From assembly GCA_902537275.1 (NCBI GenBank), contig CACBAW010000002.1, positions 1-62,647 on the forward strand: a stretch of DNA of 62,647 bases, in the 5' to 3' direction. Position 1 is the first letter of the stretch, and each line of letters begins with the position of its first letter. This document shows positions 7,544 to 14,619 of this stretch, piece by piece. Below the pieces are notes generated by a model that was given only the letters and a program-made list of their open reading frames with translations, did not search any database and was not told the DNA's origin. Source of the stretch: an uncultured Synechococcaceae cyanobacterium (lineage in GTDB: Bacteria > Cyanobacteriota > Cyanobacteriia > PCC-6307 > Cyanobiaceae). The translations under genes and the position numbers were made by a program.

Positions 7544-8167
7544 ATGAAAATAACAAAAAAACTTTGGGAGGATAATTATGAGATTGCTTTACTAAGTTTA
7601 AATACAAAATTTGTTCAAGGTTTAAAGAATGGAAGTCTCCCTAAAAATATATTTCAAGAATATTTAGCTCAAGATTATTTCTTTTTAGAGACTTTTGCTA
7701 AGGCATATGGTCTTGCAGTTTCTAAATCAAAAGATAAATATGCAATAAGGAAGTTAAGTGAACTTTTAATGGGAGTTTCAGAGGAGTTAATTCTTCATGA
7801 AACTTATGCAAAAGAATGGGATATTGATTTATCTAATAACTATATAAAAAAAGCTACAAAAAATTATACAGATTTCCTTGATGATACTTCCAAAAGACTT
7901 AGCTCTCTTCAAATAATGTTTGCAATGACTCCATGTATGCGACTTTATTCTTGGATAGGTAAAAGTTTGTATAAAGAGGATTTTGACATGAAATATAAAG
8001 AATGGATAATTACTTACTCTGATGAGAGCTTTGAAAAGCTAGCAGATTCACTTGAAAATCTTATCGAGACCAATAAAGAAACATATGATATTGATCAGGC
8101 CAAATATTTATACAGGAAAGCTATGGAATTGGAGTTAGATTTTTTTAATGCATATTCAGATTTCTGA
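7544..8167 (+). CDS. tenA: TenA family thiaminase II / aminopyrimidine hydrolase
   Basis: A 207-aa all-helical TenA protein that hydrolyses amino-HMP or related thiamin breakdown products for salvage. The conserved cysteine of the TenA_C group is present in MTPCMRLYSWIG (about residues 125-136), and the C-terminal Glu motif in MELELDFFNAY (about 193-203). YLAQDYFFLETFAKAY is the typical second-helix motif. thiD follows after 49 bases in the same direction, so the pair supplies HMP phosphate for thiamin synthesis. Confidence 0.9.
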   Translation: MKITKKLWEDNYEIALLSLNTKFVQGLKNGSLPKNIFQEYLAQDYFFLETFAKAYGLAVSKSKDKYAIRKLSELLMGVSEELILHETYAKEWDIDLSNNYIKKATKNYTDFLDDTSKRLSSLQIMFAMTPCMRLYSWIGKSLYKEDFDMKYKEWIITYSDESFEKLADSLENLIETNKETYDIDQAKYLYRKAMELELDFFNAYSDF

Positions 8168-8216
8168 TTAAAATTAAAATTTATTTATAGTACTTTTAAA
8201 AAAGAGTTAATAAATT

Positions 8217-8996
8217 ATGTATTCTAAAATTGCACTTTCAATAGGTGGTAGTGACTCCGGTGGTGGAGCAGGCATACAGGCTGACTTGAGAACTTTCATG
8301 GCCCTTAAAGTACATGGATGTTCTGTTATTACATGTATTACCGCACAAAATAGTGTAGAGGTTACATGCGTTCAACCAGTAGAGAAGAATACTTTATTAA
8401 ATCAGTTTGATACTTTATTTATTGATTTTGGTATTGATGCCTTAAAAACTGGAATGTTATTAAATGAAAGGATAATAAATGATACTGCTTCAAAATTAAA
8501 TACATACAAAATAACCAAAATTATTGATCCAGTAATGGTTACAAGAACTGGTTCTAAATTACTGGAAGATTCTGCTATTAATGCTTATAAAAAACTTTTA
8601 TTACCAATTGCTGATTTGGTAACTCCAAATATTTATGAAGCAAATCTACTTTCTGGTTTAGAAATAAGGAGTAAAGAAGATATCGAAAATTCAGCAAGAA
8701 AAATTATTGGTCTTGGAGCTAAAGCGGTACTTATAAAAGGTGGCGGTTTAAAAGATATGAAAGGGAAGGATTTTTTTCTTGACTTAAATGGTAGAAAAGA
8801 ATGGCTATTCAATAATTTTATAAATACAAAAAATACCCATGGTAGTGGCTGTACTTTAAGTGCTGCTATTTGTGGTTACAAGGCTTTAGGTTTTGATCTG
8901 TTTGATTCCATACAAAAAGCGAAATTATTTGTTGAGAAATCTTTAGATAATTCCTATAAAATAGGATCTGGCCCTGGTCCCTTAGGCCATCATTAA
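8217..8996 (+). CDS. thiD: hydroxymethylpyrimidine (phosphate) kinase
   Basis: A 259-aa ribokinase-fold enzyme phosphorylating HMP and HMP-P in thiamin synthesis. [18 protein letters not shown] at about residues 9-26 is the ThiD signature; [12 protein letters not shown] follows in the middle, and the anion hole and catalytic base lie in [15 protein letters not shown] (about 204-218). The length fits bacterial ThiD. It lies downstream of tenA, an arrangement found in many bacteria. Confidence 0.95.
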   Translation: MYSKIALSIGGSDSGGGAGIQADLRTFMALKVHGCSVITCITAQNSVEVTCVQPVEKNTLLNQFDTLFIDFGIDALKTGMLLNERIINDTASKLNTYKITKIIDPVMVTRTGSKLLEDSAINAYKKLLLPIADLVTPNIYEANLLSGLEIRSKEDIENSARKIIGLGAKAVLIKGGGLKDMKGKDFFLDLNGRKEWLFNNFINTKNTHGSGCTLSAAICGYKALGFDLFDSIQKAKLFVEKSLDNSYKIGSGPGPLGHH

Positions 8997-9014
8997 TTAT
9001 TTATAGAAGTGGAG

Positions 9015-9200
9015 TTAAAACCACCATTTTCTGTACGGCTTTTTTAAAAATAAGATTTCTTCAGTCTCCCATCCTCCCTCCAACCACTCAAGATGCTCAA
9101 GTAATAAAGACTCACTTTCCCTTTTGCTTAATTGCCCAATTCTATTAGCAATACCATCGAACCTTACTTTCATCAATTCCTCAATCTTGATGTTATTCAT
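9015..9200 (-). CDS. hypothetical protein, 61 aa
   Basis: MNNIKIEELMKVRFDGIANR begins a helical protein ending in WLEGGWETEEILFLKKPYRK and an aromatic WWF tail. The start is an ATG with no strong SD site. It converges with thiD. The HLEWLEGGW part looks like a conserved small-protein signature, but I cannot name the family. Confidence 0.6.
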   Translation of the reverse strand: MNNIKIEELMKVRFDGIANRIGQLSKRESESLLLEHLEWLEGGWETEEILFLKKPYRKWWF

Positions 9201-9382
9201 AGGTTAAATAATAAATTTTTTCTACTCTTACTTGTATACATTTTCTTGTCAACGATTTAATTTTATTTGTTTACTAGCAGTTCTTAAATATGTATTAAAT
9301 ACAACTTTTTAAAATAGATAGTAATTAAGACTTATTCACATAGATTTAATTAAAGACTAATTTATATAAAAATACTTTTACC

Positions 9383-9526
9383 ATGAATAAAGAAGAAACA
9401 GCAAAGCAAAAAACTATTTTAAATGTAGGCTATTGTGAAACGACCTCTGAATGGCTCAATAGAATCATTACTGAACTAGCAGATGAAAATAAAAATTTCG
9501 TAGATTTATCAGTTATTTGTGCTTAA
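9383..9526 (+). CDS. small hypothetical protein, 47 aa
   Basis: ATG at 9383 to TAA at 9524 encodes MNKEETAKQKTILNVGYCET..., continuing TSEWLNRIITELADENKNF and ending VDLSVICA. It is a soluble, mostly helical protein with two Cys. The balanced composition argues for a real gene. No family is recognised. Confidence 0.45.
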   Translation: MNKEETAKQKTILNVGYCETTSEWLNRIITELADENKNFVDLSVICA

Positions 9527-9604
9527 TTTTTAAAATATAGTTATTTTTGATTTATTTCAGTTAACTTTTAACTTTAAGAGAAATTTAAAGGATATTTTTG
9601 TGAT

Positions 9605-10072
9605 GTGAATCCTAATAAAAAAAACATAGAAATAATTAAACAATTCAATTTATCTCCTCATCCTGAAGGTGGATGGTTTAGAGAGATAGTAAGGAGTGAG
9701 AATTCTCTAATAAGGGAAGATGGCCAAATTAGAAACTTTATTACCGGAATTTATTATCTTTTGGATAGAGATGCAAAAAGTGCTTGGCATAGAGTAAAAA
9801 ATGCAGACGAAATTTGGATTTATCTAAGGGGCGATCCTCTTAATTTATGGTGCCTAGATAATGATAATAAGTTAATAAAAAATATAATTTTAGATTTCAA
9901 TAATCCAGTAGAAATGATCCCATCTGGATATTGGCAAGCTGCAAAAAGTACAGGCGAATTTACTTTAGTGAGTTGTTGTGTTGGCCCGGGCTTTGATTTT
10001 AAGGATTTTGAATTGCTCAGAAATTCAAATCATACTTCTAGATTAGATAAAGCAATTAATGATCTTATTTGA
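9605..10072 (+). CDS. cupin superfamily protein (DUF985)
   Basis: A 155-aa beta-barrel protein. LSPHPEGGWFREIVRS at about residues 16-31 and YYLLDRDAKSAWHRVKNADEIW at about 51-72 are the DUF985/Cupin_5 motifs; the His and Asp/Glu in the second part are candidate metal ligands. GYWQAAKSTGEFTLVSCCVGPGF forms the second half of the barrel. The start is GTG, since the ATG three bases upstream opens a frame that stops at once. Its biochemical role is not established. Confidence 0.85.
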   Translation: MNPNKKNIEIIKQFNLSPHPEGGWFREIVRSENSLIREDGQIRNFITGIYYLLDRDAKSAWHRVKNADEIWIYLRGDPLNLWCLDNDNKLIKNIILDFNNPVEMIPSGYWQAAKSTGEFTLVSCCVGPGFDFKDFELLRNSNHTSRLDKAINDLI

Positions 10073-10143
10073 GACATTTTTTTGTTTATATTTTTGAAAT
10101 TATCCTCTAGATTTATAGGACTACTTAATCAATCTATATTTTA

Positions 10144-10521
10144 ATGAATCAAAATTCTATCAAAACAATTGGTATTAATGATGAACCAAGAAAAGATTCA
10201 TATTTAGTATATGTAAATCAGGCTGATGGATTAAAAGGCATCCTTAATAAGGATTTTGATGAATGGTCGAATTTTGATAGTTGGGAAAGTATTTCAGTTC
10301 AGCAATGGATTTTTTCAAGAGCTTTAGAGGTTTTCAGAGGTAAGAAAGTTGATATTAAATGCGACTGTTGTGAACATAATGATTTAATCCCAAATGATTT
10401 TGAGAGTATTAAAAAAGAAAAATGTTTTGGTAAAAAAAGTGCTTATATGATTGAAAAAGTTGTAGATGAAATTGTATTAGCTAAGGCAAGAAGAGAAAGT
10501 GATGGAACATATTCTGCGTAA
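10144..10521 (+). CDS. hypothetical protein, 125 aa, Cys-rich centre
   Basis: The protein starts MNQNSIKTIGINDEPRKDSY and contains KVDIKCDCCEHNDLIPNDFE at about residues 72-91, a CxCCxH cluster that could bind a metal. No transmembrane segment is seen. It follows the DUF985 gene with a 71-base gap. I do not recognise the family. Confidence 0.6.
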   Translation: MNQNSIKTIGINDEPRKDSYLVYVNQADGLKGILNKDFDEWSNFDSWESISVQQWIFSRALEVFRGKKVDIKCDCCEHNDLIPNDFESIKKEKCFGKKSAYMIEKVVDEIVLAKARRESDGTYSA

Positions 10522-10557
10522 GATTCATAAATATTTATGGAGTGAAAAATCTTTAAC

Positions 10558-10740
10558 TTACCAGTGAAAATTATCAGAAGAACCAATCGTTAAATTTCTA
10601 GTGGACATCTTATGGAACTTAATGTGTACCGAATCACTGAACTCCTTTTCATCTGAGTAATTTACAAGATCCACTGGGTCGATGTTTTCATCGAACCATG
10701 CATCATATTCAATATGGTTAGGTTCAGCAAAATAACTCAT
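10558..10740 (-). CDS. small acidic hypothetical protein, 60 aa
   Basis: From ATG 10740 it reads MSYFAEPNHIEYDAWFDENI..., with many Asp/Glu in the first half and a basic second half (KFHKMSTRNL). A TTG two codons upstream is an alternative start. It converges with the 125-aa gene. No family is recognised. Confidence 0.5.
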   Translation of the reverse strand: MSYFAEPNHIEYDAWFDENIDPVDLVNYSDEKEFSDSVHIKFHKMSTRNLTIGSSDNFHW

Positions 10741-10880
10741 ATCCAATTAATAGCTTTCAAAAAACGTATAAACGGTACATGCTATACCAAATTAAAATTC
10801 TTAATTTTTAGATAATCTATATTTTTAACTTGTTTATCAAGATTAGTTGCTAAAAATATAGGAGAAATATCTATAAATTC

Positions 10881-11234
10881 ATGTCTCTCGATACATCCAT
10901 GGTTTCTATCCATCCCCACTTCACAATCAAGGATGGGAAGATGGACCAGTGCATAGATCTTTTAGAAGAAATTTTGGCACTAACAAAAGCTAATGAACCA
11001 GACTGCCTTTTTTTTAATATCACTACATGCGGGTCAGATAAGGCTTATGTAAGAGAGGCATATAAAGATGGCGCCGCTGCTTTATTTCATCTCAAAAATA
11101 TGGGACATATGATTCCTAAGCTTTTTGAAGTGTCAGATATTACTGTGCAGGTCCAAGGCCCTGCCAAGGAGATCGAACCCTTGAAGGAAATCCTGCCAGA
11201 CGCTGATTTCTATGAAGCAATATCTGGATTTTGA
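10881..11234 (+). CDS. ABM-like dimeric alpha/beta-barrel protein, 117 aa
   Basis: Pattern VSIHPHFTIKDGKMDQCIDLLEEIL...CLFFNITTCG...AYVREAYKDGAAALFHL fits the antibiotic-biosynthesis-monooxygenase (ABM) / dimeric alpha-beta barrel fold: strand, helix, strands, helix. Enzyme activity cannot be inferred; many members are oxygenases or stress proteins. The codons are visibly less A/T-rich than those of the neighbours (ATCCATCCCCACTTC near the start). A terminator follows at 11267. It is the first of four related small barrels in this block. Confidence 0.75.
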   Translation: MSLDTSMVSIHPHFTIKDGKMDQCIDLLEEILALTKANEPDCLFFNITTCGSDKAYVREAYKDGAAALFHLKNMGHMIPKLFEVSDITVQVQGPAKEIEPLKEILPDADFYEAISGF

Positions 11235-11248
11235 TTTAGATTGTATAT

Positions 11249-11262
11249 ATTGACAGTCGATC
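11249..11262 (+). repeat. 14-base direct repeat, copy 1
   Basis: ATTGACAGTCGATC occurs 14 bases after the stop of the first ABM gene and again at 11715-11728 after the second. Both copies are followed by a TTTAGCCCC segment, suggesting that gene ends were duplicated together with the genes. Confidence 0.7.
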
Positions 11263-11266
11263 GCTA

Positions 11267-11290
11267 GGGGCTTTTAGCCCCATTTTTATT
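11267..11290 (+). terminator. rho-independent terminator
   Basis: GGGGC, a TTTTA loop and GCCCC form the stem, followed by ATTTTTATTT. It ends the transcript of the first ABM gene. Confidence 0.8.
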
Positions 11291-11364
11291 TAGGAATTCA
11301 AAATAAATTAATCTTCCCTTTCCTTATATCAAGTAACTTTATTATTAGCTCAAAGATTATTTTT

Positions 11365-11712
11365 ATGGCATCAACTTTTTATATTGTTCATCATGAATTT
11401 AAGGTAGGAAAAGCTGAAAAATGGTGGGAAACAGCTTATGCGGCAATGTCACCAGGTGGTGGATGGGATGATGCGGTAGCAGCTAATAAAGAAAAAGGAT
11501 TTTTTAACCATTCTGCAAATGCAGTAACTAAAACTGGTCCTGTATATTGTTTTTGGGAAGTAAAAGAGGGTATTTCAGCTGAAGAGTTTCAGGAGTTTAT
11601 AGACGGTCCATCTGGACCAGGTTTCGGACAAGATGCATTGATGAATATCTGTAAACCAATTGACACATCATTAATGAATGGACAAACACCTTACCCCCCA
11701 GTTTTTTCTTGA
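11365..11712 (+). CDS. ABM-like barrel protein, 115 aa
   Basis: Starts MASTFYIVHHEFKVGKAEKW, with a WWETAYAAMSPGGGWDD helix/loop, NHSANAVTKTGPVYCFWEVK strands and a helix containing EEFQEFIDGPSGPGFG. The strand-helix-strand order again suggests a dimeric alpha/beta barrel, but the sequence is distant from the first. It lies between the two copies of the ATTGACAGTCGATC repeat. Function is unknown. Confidence 0.7.
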   Translation: MASTFYIVHHEFKVGKAEKWWETAYAAMSPGGGWDDAVAANKEKGFFNHSANAVTKTGPVYCFWEVKEGISAEEFQEFIDGPSGPGFGQDALMNICKPIDTSLMNGQTPYPPVFS

Positions 11713-11714
11713 TA

Positions 11715-11728
11715 ATTGACAGTCGATC
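11715..11728 (+). repeat. 14-base direct repeat, copy 2
   Basis: Second copy of ATTGACAGTCGATC, directly after the stop of the 115-aa gene. The stem that follows copy 1 is degraded here: only TTTAGCCCC remains (11744-11752), so this copy probably no longer terminates transcription. Confidence 0.7.
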
Positions 11729-11759
11729 TACAATAGTAATCATTTAGCCCCTTTTGATT

Positions 11760-12038
11760 ATGTCCCTTGAGACTACGGTTTTCACTTTCAAAATTAGCGT
11801 CCCATTTGAAGAATGGGCTGCAGTTTATGACAGCCAAGAAAATATACAAATGAATAAAGAGCGCGGAATTATTTGCTTATACAAAGGTGTAAAGAAAGAT
11901 GATCCAACAAGTGTAATTCTTATTGAGCAGGGTCAAGAAGGTAAATCAGTAGCTATGTTTGAAGATCCAGCAGTGAAACCATTAATTGAGAGTGCAGGTC
12001 ATATTTACGATTCAACGGTTATATCCAGTTATTTTTAA
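11760..12038 (+). CDS. DUF3764 family protein, 92 aa
   Basis: From ATG 11760 the protein reads MSLETTVFTFKISVPFEEWA, then AAVYDSQENIQMNKERGI and a C-terminal SAGHIYDSTVISSYF. This matches what I recall of DUF3764, a small family of marine picocyanobacteria within the dimeric alpha/beta-barrel group. The stop abuts the GTG of the next gene (12039) with no gap, so the two are translationally linked. No enzymatic role is known. Confidence 0.75.
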   Translation: MSLETTVFTFKISVPFEEWAAVYDSQENIQMNKERGIICLYKGVKKDDPTSVILIEQGQEGKSVAMFEDPAVKPLIESAGHIYDSTVISSYF

Positions 12039-12542
12039 GTGAAAAGCTTAATTCTTCCTGTAATATTATTTTTATTTCCTTTTTCTGCTCAAGCTGGTTT
12101 TCCAGAAGGTGAGAATGGTTATGATCTAAAAAAAATTGAAGAGTCTTTTAGATTACCTTGTGATGAAATTGGAAATGACGATTGTATTGCAAGAGCATTA
12201 GGAGTTGGTGCCTGTACCTGGATATTTGGAATAAACAAAGATAAAGAACCTGCGGAAGCTTTAAAAATTTCAGATACTGTTTTAATAGCTCTTTTGAAAG
12301 GAAATAATCTTGATTTAAAATCAATGCTTGAAAAAGATGGATTAATTAAAACGAATATAAAAAAAGAAGCGACTTATAGAATTAATTTCTGCAGAGAGGA
12401 AACAAAAAAAGCTATTCCAAAGTTAATTAAAAAATTACCAGAGGGTGTTGTATTAGATGAAGATAAAATAGAAAATTTAACCAGAGTTTTTCCTCTGCAG
12501 TATTTAAGTATGTTTGAGCAATTTAGAAAATATAAAAAGTGA
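12039..12542 (+). CDS. secreted or periplasmic hypothetical protein, 167 aa
   Basis: The GTG start gives a clear signal peptide: MKSLILPVILFLFPFSAQA with cleavage expected after AQA (residue 19). The mature part has four Cys in the first half (PCDEIGNDDC, GACTW) and a helical C-terminal half. It starts on the base after the stop of the DUF3764 gene and overlaps the next ORF by four bases, so it is part of an operon. Family unknown. Confidence 0.7.
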   Translation: MKSLILPVILFLFPFSAQAGFPEGENGYDLKKIEESFRLPCDEIGNDDCIARALGVGACTWIFGINKDKEPAEALKISDTVLIALLKGNNLDLKSMLEKDGLIKTNIKKEATYRINFCREETKKAIPKLIKKLPEGVVLDEDKIENLTRVFPLQYLSMFEQFRKYKK

Positions 12543-12703
12543 AACGTTTACTACTGACCCCAATATTCAAACGTTTTAAAAAAAGTGCTTTTTTCTCATC
12601 ACTTAATCAGAATACTTGTCCTGTTTATGATGCTGAAGAAATAAAAAAACAAGAACAAAAAGAAGCTATTAAAAAGTTATACCCATTAAAAAAAGGGCGT
12701 TAG
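12539..12703 (+). CDS. small basic protein, 54 aa, GTGA-coupled
   Basis: GTG at 12539 overlaps the TGA of the upstream gene (GTGA), a typical coupling signal. The peptide starts MKRLLLTPIFKRFKKSAFFS, then QNTCPVYDAEEIKKQEQKEA and ends YPLKKGR at TAG 12701. It may carry a short membrane-binding N-terminus. No family is recognised. Confidence 0.55.
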   Translation: MKRLLLTPIFKRFKKSAFFSSLNQNTCPVYDAEEIKKQEQKEAIKKLYPLKKGR

Positions 12704-12711
12704 CTTCGCCC
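12688..12711 (-). terminator. terminator-like hairpin for a minus-strand transcript
   Basis: GGGCG and CGCCC form a 5-bp stem with a 7-base loop; read on the minus strand it is followed by seven Ts. There is no minus-strand protein gene before it, so it may end a small antisense RNA arising near 12830. Confidence 0.45.
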
Positions 12712-12832
12712 CAATCAAAAAGCTAGATAATCCCCATCACCCGGCCTTTCTTAAAATCCTAGCACTACATATGGTGTTTGTAAGTAATAAAAATTAACTA
12801 TTGATGGAGTTGTTTGTTTCTAATTAATTTGT

Positions 12833-12878
12833 CATGATGGAAATCCCCATCATCCAGGCTCGAAAGAGTCTTTTTTTT
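12833..12878 (+). promoter_or_regulatory. two-hairpin leader: possible attenuator or end of a small RNA
   Basis: Hairpin 1 is a perfect 7-bp stem (ATGATGG / CCATCAT, loop AAATCC, 12834-12853). Hairpin 2 is AGGCTC GAAA GAGTCT (12856-12871), with the 3' arm running into eight Ts (12871-12878), a textbook rho-independent terminator. The ATG of the next gene starts on the following base. Either transcription stops here and the gene is made by read-through, or the gene starts at ATG 12834 and is translated through the hairpins. Confidence 0.6.
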
Positions 12879-13268
12879 ATGTCTAGTTTTGGATCAGATA
12901 CTCCATTTATGCTTATTGCAAAACTTAAAGTTAAGGAAGATAAGGTTGCAGAATACTTAGAAATTGCAGATAAGACTGATAAAGCTGTTGAAGCTGATGA
13001 GCCTGGAATGCTACATCATACTTTTGATCAAGATCCTGATGATCCACTTGGTTTCGTATGGTCAGAAGTTTATAAAAATGATGATGCATTACTAGCTCAT
13101 TTAGCTAATCCAGCAGTAGGTGTTTATCTTGAGGCTCATGCTGAACTGGGAACTGATTTTTCTGTTGAATTTTACGGAACTGTGGGAGATAAAGTTATTG
13201 AAGCCATGAACGGAACAGGAGTTCCATATAAGATCTTTAAAACAAAATTAGGATATAGCAGAGTTTAA
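12879..13268 (+). CDS. ABM-like barrel protein, 129 aa
   Basis: From ATG 12879: MSSFGSDTPFMLIAKLKVKE, then a helix (KVAEYLEIADKTDKAVEADE), strands GMLHHTF and LGFVWSEVYKNDDALLAHLA, the usual order of an antibiotic-biosynthesis-monooxygenase domain with the conserved W/Y and D positions. A longer frame from ATG 12834 is open but its extra residues are encoded by the two leader hairpins. No SD site fits either start. Enzymatic role unproven. Confidence 0.75.
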   Translation: MSSFGSDTPFMLIAKLKVKEDKVAEYLEIADKTDKAVEADEPGMLHHTFDQDPDDPLGFVWSEVYKNDDALLAHLANPAVGVYLEAHAELGTDFSVEFYGTVGDKVIEAMNGTGVPYKIFKTKLGYSRV

Positions 13269-13296
13269 GGATAAGAGTATTAACTATTTAATTCGA

Positions 13297-13416
13297 CTAA
13301 ATTATTAATAAGAATCTGAGTGCTAGAGGTAACCATAGACATAGAAGAAGCATTAGCAAAATAGTAATAGCATGGATATTTGGAATGTAATGCTCTTTTA
13401 AAATTTGTGTTTTCAT
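13297..13416 (-). CDS. 39-aa single-helix membrane protein
   Basis: ATG at 13416 to TAG at 13297: MKTQILKEHYIPNIHAITIL followed by a leucine-rich transmembrane segment (about residues 16-37). It lies 3 bases downstream of another tiny membrane ORF on the same strand, so the two may be one operon. No family is known to me. Confidence 0.45.
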   Translation of the reverse strand: MKTQILKEHYIPNIHAITILLMLLLCLWLPLALRFLLII

Positions 13417-13419
13417 AAT

Positions 13420-13509
13420 TTATCTCGCCTTCTTAAGTTTGATTTCTCTTCTGATAAGCAATGCTATAACTACAACACACATGTTCATTAGAAATACGTC
13501 TAATGGCAT
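13420..13509 (-). CDS. 29-aa single-helix membrane peptide
   Basis: ATG at 13509 to TAA at 13420: MPLDVFLMNMCVVVIALLIR then a basic end (REIKLKKAR), giving one helix with a positive cytosolic tail. It is followed after 3 bases by the 39-aa peptide. Two such frames in tandem make chance less likely. Confidence 0.45.
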   Translation of the reverse strand: MPLDVFLMNMCVVVIALLIRREIKLKKAR

Positions 13510-13648
13510 TTTAAAAAAAGTCTCTACTTAATTAATAGCAAGATTTTTGATCTACGAATCAAGAAATGATTACTAATATTTATTGGCTTAATAAAACGAA
13601 TATAGAAATTAAATTTATGCTTAAATATCTCAGAACTTTTAACTATTA

Positions 13649-13930
13649 ATGGCTTATTCAGAAACAAGAATAGTAATAGGTGGCCTAGCCCATGTACCTA
13701 TTCTTATTTTTATAGCCAATTTTATAAAAGGTAAGTTTGGAATTAAAACTGAAGTGACAAAAGATACTGTAGTTAAAGGAGGGCCAGTTAAAATTATTGA
13801 GTTAAAAGATAATGTCGTTAAAGAAGGTAAAGCAGAAAGATTAAAGGGACTATCAAATAAGCTGGATAATATTGAACAGAAGACTGATGAGGTTTATGAA
13901 AAGGTAAAGAAGAAAAAAAAGAATAACTAA
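13649..13930 (+). CDS. membrane-anchored hypothetical protein, 93 aa
   Basis: One hydrophobic segment at residues 9-26 (VIGGLAHVPILIFIANFI), then a lysine-rich soluble part ending in a helix with heptad-like spacing (LSNKLDNIEQKTDEVYEKVK) and a poly-Lys tail. It is probably an inner-membrane protein with a cytosolic coiled coil. It overlaps the stop of the convergent minus-strand gene by four bases. Family unknown. Confidence 0.6.
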   Translation: MAYSETRIVIGGLAHVPILIFIANFIKGKFGIKTEVTKDTVVKGGPVKIIELKDNVVKEGKAERLKGLSNKLDNIEQKTDEVYEKVKKKKKNN

Positions 13931-14112
13931 ATTGAGATCCTATCAAACATCAATATATCTTGAGCTTGAATTGTATCTCTCTTATCTTCATCTTCGGGAT
14001 CTTTATAGGATTCAATTTCAGCTTGAATTTTTCTCTTGTAAACTCCTTTGATATAGTCAATTTCTCTAGTCTCTTTATTCAAGATTGAGAATGGTGATCT
14101 TTTTAAGTTCAT
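13927..14112 (-). CDS. hypothetical protein, 61 aa
   Basis: The ATG at 14112 has a GGAG SD site 6 bases upstream (14119-14122), which decides it over the in-frame start four codons earlier. It reads MNLKRSPFSILNKETREIDY, then a basic helix and an acidic patch (KDPEDEDKRD). The 45-aa acidic gene at 14140 lies upstream on the same strand. Family unknown. Confidence 0.6.
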   Translation of the reverse strand: MNLKRSPFSILNKETREIDYIKGVYKRKIQAEIESYKDPEDEDKRDTIQAQDILMFDRISI

Positions 14113-14139
14113 AACTTTCTCCAAATAAATAAGTTTTGA

Positions 14140-14277
14140 TCAGCTCCAGTTCTTATCAGATTCAACAAAGCTATCCAATGTTTGCTGATTCCTGATTTCT
14201 TCCTCAAGAAGTTCTTCTTCTGATCTTTCTTCAATCTCAGATTGATGATCTTCTTTTAGAGTGGATTTGGTAGACAT
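14140..14277 (-). CDS. very acidic small protein, 45 aa
   Basis: ATG at 14277 to TGA at 14140: MSTKSTLKEDHQSEIEERSE, then EEELLEEEIRNQQTLDSFVE and SDKNWS. The run of Glu codons points to one charged helix. It is 27 bases upstream of the 61-aa gene on the same strand. No family known. Confidence 0.5.
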   Translation of the reverse strand: MSTKSTLKEDHQSEIEERSEEELLEEEIRNQQTLDSFVESDKNWS

Positions 14278-14282
14278 TTGCT

Positions 14283-14402
14283 CATGACGACTACAACCAT
14301 GTTCTAACTAGTCAGGCAACCTATCCGACTAATAAATATGTACGGTTTGAGGAACCCCCTTATACGGATAAAGGATCAACAATTGAATTTGAATATGGTT
14401 AA
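14283..14402 (+). other. orphan protein-like frame without a start codon
   Basis: The frame reads HDDYNHVLTSQATYPTNK, then YVRFEEPPYTDKGSTIEFEY and G before TAA 14400. It looks like the C-terminal part of a real protein and uses less A/T-rich codons (CCG, CGG, GAG) than the surroundings, like the SIMPL gene after it. No ATG, GTG or TTG precedes it in frame after the TAG at 14271, so it is probably a remnant left by a rearrangement. Confidence 0.35.
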
Positions 14403-14619
14403 AGTATTTATATTTTGAGTAAATTAATAATACAAAAATACTTCTTGCGGACTGTTATTTCATTTGGCAATATAAGTAACCGACTCCAAAAGGGAAGCAT
14501 CAACATAAGATGTTTCCATTGATGGCCATATAGAACTGAAGGAATAAAAGTCAGGGATTTTCTAATATTTTTCTTTCGGTTCAGCTGTTAAAAAGCTCCT
14601 ACACACATACTGATAGACA

